DNA from: Pelargonium cotyledonis
Taxonomy: Eukaryota > Streptophyta > Magnoliopsida > Geraniales > Geraniaceae
Direction of reading: 5' to 3'
Assembly: GCA_036897625.1 (NCBI GenBank)
Contig: JAYMTA010000433.1
Coordinates: 1-28,920, forward strand
Length of the DNA: 28,920 nucleotides
Shown: positions 21,354-28,920 of the stretch, in pieces
Numbering within the stretch: the first letter of the stretch is position 1
Layout of the letters: every line of letters starts with the position of its first letter
Notes under the pieces: model-generated
Databases searched by the model: none
The model's input: the letters and a program-made list of their open reading frames with translations, nothing else
What the model was told of the DNA's origin: nothing
Position numbers and translations under genes: made by a program

Positions 21354-21818
21354 TTGTATTTAAGAAAAACTTCATTGCTTTGCAGCCACTGAACTCTGTA
21401 CAATACAGTTTAGCTTCTGTGGATCACACATTCACACTGAAATGAAAGAAAAATTTAGATATTTAACTTCTTTGCACAAAAAACTTGGTCTTTATTATTC
21501 CTGTTAGCAGCAGAAAGAGCCAAACTTCATTCCACGAAATGCTAACCAAAATCTTGAAGCTAAGATTTACCACATACCTCCATTTGCCATACCACATAAG
21601 TATAAGGAAGTTCCCGCAGTCACTCAAAAATCAGCTCCGACTCAGCTCTCTTTAGTTTGTTATGTAACAAAAAAATAACAAAAATAAACCTATTCTATCT
21701 CTCTATTCCAGAGGTTTTATATACAAAAGAACAAGAATAAACAATTGCCAACAGATTCTCAATCGAGATGGAGATGGTATTGGTTAGGGATGTGATAGTC
21801 TTTCATCACCCGGCTTGT

Positions 21819-24800
21819 TTAATCTGAAAGCATCATTTCTAACTCCGGTTCCTCAGGCAAGGTGATTGCCTCATAATCCGAAACTGTTGCATTGAATGTA
21901 GTTGTCTCCTGAGGACCAATATGTTCTTCATCGTCATCCTGATCTGTCATTTCTGGTTCATCATCCACATCTGAATCATCTACCACTTCAACATCTTTCC
22001 TAGTTACGTTATCATCCTTGCCACTTTTTCTAGGCTTCGAATTACTCATTTTCTTCGCCTCAAAATCTTCACAAATGCAAGTTGATGGATTCTCATGAAA
22101 CTCACCTCTTCCTGGCCTCACCTCGTTTGGCTCTCCCATGAAGCCTCTCTGGTAACTGTGGACTTTGGAAGCATATTCTTCCCATGTCATGTTACCTTGG
22201 TTCAAGGACAACCGATATAGTTTTTTTGCATTTGGGCGAATTGTAGGTTTGTGTCCAAAATATCTCCTGCGACAAAGACTTGATTAGTTACTTAGCAGTC
22301 ACAGAAAACACAAGTTTCACAAACAAGTAGAGATAGGTAGCAAAGGTTGTAAGAATCCCACACCTTCTTCCAGCTAATATTTTAGCCATATTGCCATTGT
22401 TATTCGTAACAAAAACATCACTTTCATCACAAACAATGAAGTCAAGTGCAGCCATCCGAGAAGAGAATGAAGCAAATGGCTCCAGCTCTTCCTTGCTAGC
22501 TATAGTCTCTTTTGAATAGAGATGCGGGAAGAGAGCTTTTAGGGGTGCCAATGTCTCTTCTCCTCCATAAACATCGCCAGATGCCACATAGATGTTAACA
22601 TCTTCACCATATCCTAATGCTCTCAGCATCAGACCAACTTCTTTTGGAGTGAGTGGGCATCTTCCTTGCCTCCTTGCCTTCTCGGGATTGCTTGACTGCA
22701 GATCAATTGAATCAAAATTGTAAATTTCATATGTTGTATCTACAGTTGTACGGCTAATCTATAGTGTAGGTAAAATCAAATTCAATCTACATTTCCCCAT
22801 GGCTTTTATTCTTAAATAGTTTTCTTAGCTCTAAAACCCTATATTCAAGGGAACACATGTAATTCATCAATTCTTTGAATAGAAGGATACTGGACTCCAT
22901 AATGTTAACATTTTACCACCTTATCAAGAAACCTTTTTCTTTTCATTACGGTTTTCAAATACTATATAAACTTTGACAAACTGGCATGATTTTATGGGGT
23001 GCTACTCATATAGACATACATGTAAAGTTTTCCACCTCCTTCGTATAGCGCCTAATTCTTCCCTTTCTTTGTCTCCTCCACCATAATAGCACCCCGAGAA
23101 TGCAAGCATATCAGGTTCAAATCTGTAACAATAGCAATCCAGCATTGAGAAACTGTACATAATTATTCCCAATAATTACCTACTTCTTGCATGTAAAAAT
23201 AACACTTGGCTATAATATAAACATCCTAACATAAATTATGTACAAAAACAATGATGTTGTTTATAGCTTTTGCAGGATTCAAACACAACAGATATGGATT
23301 CAAATCTTGTTGGGAGGGGTGGAGAAGGGTTACGTGAAAATGGAAGAGCTACCCCTTGTTGTGTAGCTCGGCCCATTGGGTCATTTAATAAAAAACATAA
23401 TATATACGACTAATCATCCATGCTGTAAGTACATAAGATTTTGTGCAAATGCATGGGTCTGTACACAATATGTGTAATTGTGCATGTGCATAAACACGTG
23501 TTATGTGCACCATAGTCCATGCATAGATGCACAGGCATGCATTCACACCATCAAGTAATGTGGTAAATTTCAACTTCAATTAAGAAATATATATACATAT
23601 ATATTAGTAGAAGGAAGAGTAAGTATTTTGATAAAACTATATCTTTACTAGAGAAGTAGAGGATCAAAGATATGGCACTACCTCAAGTGCAGAGCAATGT
23701 AGTGCTTGCTTCTCCTCCTCATTCGATCAACAAGCTTTCTACCCATCTCAAATATAGGATCCGTAAACTTTAAGGCGTGATAATTAACTCTACATCTCAA
23801 CTTTTGCAAATCCGTATCCAACTTATTAGCAAGTCTATAATCAAACTTCCCAAGCTGAACAGCCTGTCAAAAAATAAATGCGCTGAGGATTGTCATCTAT
23901 ATATTGGAGTACGAATAGCACCCTGCTGAACAGTTGATTAATTTAATATGTTTACCACAGTTTAGAACACATTGATCAATTGCAGATGAACACATGAAAA
24001 TATAAACAAATGGGGCAGAAAATAAAAGGATATTGATATCCATCCATATGTTTTCAAACTTATTGAGAGACTTCATATCATTTGCCTTGTCACTTCAGCT
24101 ATACCTTCGTCATAATGTCTACAAACTACCAACCTAAAAACAGATTTTTAACCACTTTTTTGAGTTAACTAACAAGTTGATTCAATTTACATGCTTTAAC
24201 TGGCACAATGCTACTACAATAGTCCTAAAGGCATGAATTTAAATTTCACCGACCAAAGGAAGCTGACACATATTGATTATTATTATTCAGTGAAAACCTC
24301 CTAGATGTTTCTAAACAAAAACTTTTTGTAAAAGCAGTTTGTAAGAGATTTAGAGAATTGAAAACTTACATGCCTTTTCAACAGAACTGGTAACACACGA
24401 GTATGATAGCATCTTTCACTACATTTCCTTGGAACACGCATGCTAACAGGATTCCAAGTTCTTCCTTTCTTCTTTGGTAGCTGCTTTATGATTTTAACAT
24501 CTTTCGACAGAAATGATATAAACCAATCAACATCAAAAATCTCTGAAAAGTTGCTGCATAGAACAGATTAAGAAATTTGTCATTGGACATTGTAACAAAG
24601 GAACACATACTTGGGATTCAATTAGTTAACAAAGGTGGTGATGCATATGCTCATTCCATGACTAACCTTGCATCCTTCCAAAAGGACTTTTGATCAAGCT
24701 TTGGAACAACAAGAGTAGCATTCAGAATACGAGCAGCAACAACAGCATCTACTATCTGCCAATGACAGAAACAATAAGCTTATCAGCATTGATAAAGATG

Positions 24801-26347
24801 TTACGCAGTTTTTCTGCAATTAAGAAGCACTGAAGCAGCTCAAATACATCAAATCAGCATCACAGGAGCATAATTATAGTGAACTCTCTCGAATACTTTG
24901 TACTTTTTTAGGCTGTTATCTACCACAAAATTATCTTTTCAATTTTTCTGATATCTCGTCATAGACAGAGGCAATCTATCATCCCAAATAAGTTTAGCGC
25001 TCAAATGCTTAGCTGTTTTCTAGCTATGTGGTATTTATTAGCAAACCTTTTATGAAGGCTATGCAAATCAGCCTGATACAACTATCTGGAGACTAGGAAG
25101 AAAAATATGGCTATCATATAATCACAGACACAAGGAGGAAGAAGAATATGTAAGAAAGCTCAACCACAGTGATAGCAGACAAATTAGGATAGGGTCTATT
25201 GAACATGTAGACATCGTATTAAGGGCTCTAGTAGAGAGCACTCCAGCCTCAAACTGTTGAGGAGCATCTCCTGTATATATGCGAGCCACATGGTATTGAT
25301 ATTGCTTATCAGACAACCTATAATTTCCTTGAACTATTCAGATTAGGACATCTATACAAGTAAATGTTTGTCCAATTTGTTGCGTACGTTCATGAGCTCC
25401 CCTTGAAGATATAGCTAACCCCACTAAGAGTTCCTCTCAATACACAAGTCAACTATGTCTTCAAACACAATAAATAAATTTTTGCTTTACTAATAGAAAA
25501 TGAACTAAATACAAGTCCAGAAAGTTACCCCAGTTCTTTGTTGATTCAGCCCTCCACTTGTCACAATCACCAAGTGACGATTAGGCTGCGTAATAGCATT
25601 AGCTTCTGCCATGTGAAGCAACACGTTAGAATTGAAACAATAGTTCCTTGGAAAAACAATGAAAAGTAATTGTGATATCTGTAGGGAACAACAATAGCAT
25701 ATCAGAGTCCAGACACAAGATAGAATTGAAACTATCAATACCGGATCCACGCATATAAAAGGCATAGAAGAAAGAAAGAAATATATATGACTTAAAACGC
25801 ACTGGCAAACTTATCGCTGGCATTGCTGCAACCATGGTAAAATTTGGCATTCCTCGAGCTCCATATATCATGCTTTGATCTCACTCCACCTATCTAATGC
25901 ACAAAAAACCAGAGACCTCCATTAGGAGAGCGAAAGATCCAAACAAATAAAACAAAACAAAAAAGACCGAAAATTTCCGCTAATCGAATTGGAAAAACGT
26001 ATTAAGCCCTAACCTTAAACTGAAGCTTCCTAGCTCCATTGTTCAACTGACCCAAGAATCACACAAAACGACCACAATCAACCGTAGATACACACACAAG
26101 TGCTTAAATAACCAGGAAAAGTGTGGGAGGAGAGGATCGAAAAGGGAAAAAAGAGAGAGATAGAGATAGAGAAAGATACCGAGGAGTGGTTGCGCTGGAA
26201 GCGGAGCTGATCGTAATCGGGAGGATTCGGAGCGAGAAAGGAGATGAGAGACAGGAGTACAAGAGCAGCGCCGAAGAAGGCGAAAATGGCCGAAATCAGG
26301 AAGCGTCTCCGGCGGTAGAGGTGGTGGCGCCGGCGGTGCGAGGCCAT
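21819..26347 (-). CDS. Golgi-type GDP-fucose O-fucosyltransferase family protein (557 aa), 9 exons
   Basis: Coding exons in transcript order: 26347-26180, 25893-25803, 25605-25529, 24755-24667, 24553-24370, 23863-23682, 23122-23020, 22695-22364, 22266-21819. All are GT-AG, phases agree, and the total is 1674 bases. Residues 1-14 are basic (MASHRRRHHLYRRR) and 15-39 form one hydrophobic anchor, giving a type II Golgi membrane topology. The lumenal domain carries plant O-fucosyltransferase (PF10250) signatures: FYHGCSNASDKF (about 75-86), VTSGGLNQQRTG (about 101-112, the nucleotide-sugar loop), ARILNATLVVPKLDQKSFW (about 120-138), VPRKCSERCY, IALHLRFEPDMLAFSGCYYG (about 258-277, with the HLR motif), YVASGDVYGG, MAALDFIVCDESDVFVTNNN and ILAGRRRYFGHKP. 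It presumably transfers fucose, or in some subfamilies rhamnose, from a nucleotide sugar to a protein or cell-wall acceptor; the acceptor cannot be told from sequence. After the conserved GEFHENPSTCICED end there is an Asp/Glu-rich tail of about 70 residues. An in-frame ATG in the third-exon region (25611) is intronic and was rejected. Confidence 0.93.
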
Positions 26348-26420
26348 GTGGCGGGGCTGAAGAAGAGTGGCGCGTGTGTTGTCTCTCTAGCTGCTGCTAC
26401 TGCAAGAAGTGAACAGACCT

Positions 26421-26450
26421 AAGAAGAAGAAGAAGAAGGAGAGGGAGAAG
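26421..26450 (-). repeat. (CTT)n leader repeat of the fucosyltransferase gene
   Basis: The plus strand reads AAGAAGAAGAAGAAGAAGGA followed by GAGGGAGAAG; on the coding strand this is a CT-rich stretch 75-100 bases before the start codon, as in many plant 5' UTRs. Confidence 0.65.
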
Positions 26451-26571
26451 AGGCGATCGAGAGGCAATGGAGGTGGTGGTGTCAGTGGGATTGGTCGATT
26501 CAAGGAAGTGACGAGAATCGAGCCTGAGATTAACATTTGAATGATTCGTTAACATGACAAATAAGCCTTTT

Positions 26572-26582
26572 TTTATATATAT
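26572..26582 (-). promoter_or_regulatory. Candidate TATA box of the fucosyltransferase gene
   Basis: On the minus strand the sequence reads ATATATATAAAAAAAGG about 225-235 bases upstream of the start codon. It would place transcription start near 26545 and give a leader of about 200 bases containing the CTT repeat. AT-rich surroundings make chance occurrence possible. Confidence 0.35.
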
Positions 26583-27440
26583 TTATTTTTATTTATTTAT
26601 TTCCTTACCTGTACTGTATTGTATTGCATTGTAGCTACTGCAGAGCACTACTGTTCACACCGCCTACGGATAAATAAAAATAAACAAATAAAGTCCACCT
26701 CAGACTGAGAAGACTCGAGCTGGCCAGTTGGTGGTGCCTCGTATAAGCTGAGCTGGCTGCTCTTTAGTTTACTTGGTCCGTTTTTGATAAATTCAATTTC
26801 TTTTAGTACTCGAACACTTCATTTTTGTTTTGTTTAGGTTGTTGCTTCATCTTCAACCCATTTGTGAAATAGTCAATAGATACTTAAGCAATTTTTTTGA
26901 TAATTTGATTCAGAGTATGAGTCGAGGATGAGCGAGAGATCTATCGACATAATCTCGAATGTCGTCAATCTTGGTGTGTGGGTATGTTTTCGGCATGCAT
27001 CTCATTGCTGTACAATGTTTGATGTGTCCCCTTATATGGTGGGTCAATATTTTGTTTCTTGGTATGTTTCCAGTCAGCGCTTTAACCCTTAGGTGGCTTT
27101 AGCGTAGGCCGACATGGTTCTCTGCTAAACGTTGCGCATTCGAAATAGATACGTGTTCTAGGCTCCATGTGCTCTCACTTATATATATACAAGTTATCAT
27201 CCCCGTCGAACATGGTGTAGCCACCATATAGATTCATCATGTTTCATCGATATCGTTTGGTAGATTGTTATACCTTACGTTGAATTATCTCGCTCATTCA
27301 AATGGCTCCTTTTGTGACTGTCCAGAAATTGAAGATTTTGTCTATGTTCAGCTTATCTAGCCATTTCATATGAACGGTTGGAACTTGTGTTGTGAATATT
27401 TAAAATTTAGTTTTATTGGCTTTGCTTTTACTTTGCCTTT

Positions 27441-27488
27441 GTCCCACATCGATTAGATGATAGCTTCTTTTGCTAGTTTAAATAAAAG
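27441..27488 (+). promoter_or_regulatory. USE-like motif with TATA-like sequence (snRNA promoter type)
   Basis: GTCCCACATCG at 27441-27451 matches the plant upstream sequence element of U-snRNA genes (RTCCCACATCG) exactly. TTTAAATAAAAG follows at 27477-27488, about 36 bases centre to centre, near the spacing used by pol II-type snRNA genes. No snRNA sequence follows; a MITE begins 30 bases later. It may be a promoter relic or a chance or repeat-derived match. Confidence 0.3.
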
Positions 27489-27517
27489 CTCCTTATGTCT
27501 TTAAGTGTTGTACTAAG

Positions 27518-27937
27518 AGCGTGTTTGGATTAACTTCTCAAAAATAGTTCAAAATCATAAAAAAATTAGAAGTAATTTTGTGCTTGAACTCTTTTTTAAA
27601 AAAAAACAGTTTAACTGTTTGGATAAAAATGTTTATAACAAATAATAATTTTAATTAATGTTAGTTAAAAAAGACAAATAACTAAAATAAATTGAATTAT
27701 AGAATAAATATATGCGTATAGAAGAAAAATATAAAGATATAAATGTCTTTTACTTAGTCAAAATAGCTATTTTTTAACTACTCATGAAGTGAAAAATCAG
27801 AAGCTGAGGGTACCCTTTTTTATTGTAGTTCATCAGCAAGTGTTCATAAGCTATCTTAGTCGTAACCAGACACTAGAAAGAGTTATTTCGTGCTCATGAG
27901 CTTGTTTGACCAGCTCATGAGGTAATCCAAACATCCT
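27518..27937 (-). mobile_element. MITE, copy 2 (complete) of a two-copy family
   Basis: The ends AGCGTGTTTGGATTA (27518-27532) and the complement of 27923-27937 (AGGATGTTTGGATTA) match at 13 of 15 positions. The right half, reversed, is homologous to 10914-11130 over some 210 bases. The interior is AT-rich without coding capacity. The GTGTTTGGATTA-type terminus resembles MITEs of the PIF/Harbinger or hAT groups; a target duplication was not identified, so the superfamily is left open. Confidence 0.65.
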
Positions 27938-28797
27938 TTGAACTAATTCTGAATGAACTTCTTTTGATATGAAAAATAGTCTTGCCAAAACATATTCTCA
28001 TGATTTATCTTTTCGAGGTATTTGAGATATTTTAAGTAAGTCAAACTGATCGATAAGATCCTTATCTACTCCATAATGCGAATTGAATTGGAAGGGATCA
28101 AATGTGGGTTTGGTCAAGAGAAAATGTAAGTTATGTGGCCAACTTTTGTCTTCTATACATATGTTTTAGAATCAGCATATGCAAGTACCATGTTGTCTTA
28201 TATTTTTCTACTACTTCGAGCTCAGAATAATCAGACACTGTCCCTTGGCTCTGTGTGATAGATTCCGGATCCAATCTATTAGTAGTTCTCTAAATTTAAA
28301 TATAAGTCATTAGCAGTATATTATCTTATGACTTTTTAGTAAATTAATAGAACAAAATTTGAATCATATCTTAGATTCACTCAATCTAAACAGTTTCAAT
28401 CTTTGAGTTTGTTGGTAACGGCGATCCATTCAAGAAGAATCTTATCCTTACTATATGTCAGAGTTCAAAAGTTTCAATAATTTGTCTTTCAAATCTAAAT
28501 GTCACAGCTGTTTAAGAATATTTATGAACTCATCATAGGTTGTAATATTAGGTTTGATGATCTGGTTCTATTGATAGCCCCATAGTTAACCGAATTTTAA
28601 CATGGTTGTGAAACATTAATTTTAGTTTGGAAGCACCATTATATTTTATATCATATATGATATTTCACAATTATCCTACTTTCAATCCATCTCATTTAAC
28701 TTTTTTAAATATATACATAAGCGAGCGGTATATTTATTAAAGAACCTAAGAAGGACAAACAATAATGTTTAAATTAAATTTTAGTGCAGTGGAAAAA

Positions 28798-28920
28798 ATG
28801 GTCTGCCTCTTTTGTGAGAGTAAAACCTTAGGGGTTTTAGTGTTTATAGGGTTTTTGGGTCTTCTAGGGTTTCCTAGATTTTTGGAGTTGCCGGTGGAAG
28901 GCTATAAGAGGCTGGCGTCA
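28798..28920 (+). other. Open reading frame running off the window edge
   Basis: An ATG at 28798 opens a frame with no stop for the 41 codons to the edge (starting MVCLFCESKTLGVLVF). The DNA has several AGGGTTT words, as in telo-box-rich plant leaders, so the stretch might be a 5' UTR or the start of a coding region or LINE. It is too short to identify. Confidence 0.2.

Larger units (their letters stand above)
19976..21818. other. Spacer right of the LINE, including 3' region of the fucosyltransferase gene
   Basis: No complete gene is seen. Contents are an isolated exon-like frame (20237-20376), AT-rich filler, and a poly(A) run at about 20937-20949. A repeat-like segment at 20950-21085 carries a TTTGAATCTCC word reminiscent of a degenerate pol III B box. 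A Stowaway-like MITE lies at 21138-21353. From about 21400 to 21818 it should be the 3' UTR of the minus-strand O-fucosyltransferase gene. Confidence 0.55.
26583..28797. other. Right-hand spacer
   Basis: No gene model could be built; open frames are short. The stretch contains an snRNA-promoter-like USE motif with TATA-like sequence (27441-27488), a complete MITE copy (27518-27937) and otherwise AT-rich unclassified sequence. TCCCACATCG words also occur in dispersed plant repeats, so the region may be largely old transposon sequence. Confidence 0.5.

Noticed and set aside
23270-23360. SINE-like segment (GGATTCAAATCTTGTTGGG) in a fucosyltransferase intron
   Set aside because: Only a weak B-box resemblance; no A box, tail or flanking duplication could be shown.
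25505-25871. Minus-strand frames starting with Met in introns 2 and 3 of the fucosyltransferase gene
   Set aside because: They run through splice sites; splicing 25803 to 25605 restores the conserved family sequence (DKFA joined to KANAITQPNRH), so the intronic parts are not coding.
26123-26422. 99-codon plus-strand frame over exon 1 of the fucosyltransferase
   Set aside because: Antisense to the exon encoding the basic start and membrane anchor; no independent support.
1-28920. CRISPR array, bacterial operon, rRNA or tRNA genes
   Set aside because: No regularly spaced repeats, no ribosome-binding-site-linked gene runs and no cloverleaf or rRNA sequence seen; the window is clearly a plant nuclear region.

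Overview
The window looks like nuclear DNA of a flowering plant, most likely a eudicot. It is AT-rich, its genes are split by many GT-AG introns, and at least two encoded proteins belong to plant lineages: a chloroplast starch-binding Trp-rich protein and a plant-type O-fucosyltransferase. The spacers carry LINE, hAT-like and MITE-like remnants typical of plants. No bacterial operon, CRISPR array, rRNA or tRNA gene was seen. The exon models were assembled by hand from reading frame, splice-site consensus and family resemblance, not from transcripts.

Layout. Positions 1-3090 are a repeat-rich spacer (hAT-like end, a 5'-truncated LINE tail with target-site duplication, a GTGTCCG-rich element). 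At 3094-3372 (minus) lies a small LEA-like hydrophilic protein gene. It shares a 380-bp divergent promoter with a 13-exon WD40 gene at 3753-9329 (plus), the plant homologue of EIPR1/TSSC1. One side of that promoter has ABRE/G-box motifs and the other has site II motifs with a TATA box. Intron 9 of the WD40 gene begins with a CT/CA microsatellite and contains a fold-back inverted repeat. Positions 9330-11690 are a spacer with a hAT-like MITE and a partial MITE. An 11-exon gene at 11697-17305 (plus) encodes an EARLY STARVATION 1 (ESV1)-like protein; an in-frame TAA removes a proline-rich tail that is still open downstream.

Positions 17372-21818 are a spacer holding a hAT-like remnant, an internally deleted LINE (about 18015-19959, 16-bp target-site duplication, decayed ORF1 with a CCHC knuckle and no reverse transcriptase), an isolated exon-like reading frame with a CxxC motif, and a Stowaway-like MITE. 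A nine-exon gene at 26347-21819 (minus) encodes a 557-residue Golgi-type GDP-fucose O-fucosyltransferase family protein. The right-hand 2.5 kb is a spacer with a second, inverted copy of the MITE found upstream of the ESV1-like gene, and an open reading frame runs off the edge.

The four host genes look functionally unrelated: stress protection, endosomal/dense-core trafficking, starch granule turnover and glycosylation. I found no clear evidence of a novel multi-gene system. The most notable points are the stop codon that trims the ESV1-like tail, the microsatellite fused to a splice donor, the deleted LINE, and the orphan exon-like frame.
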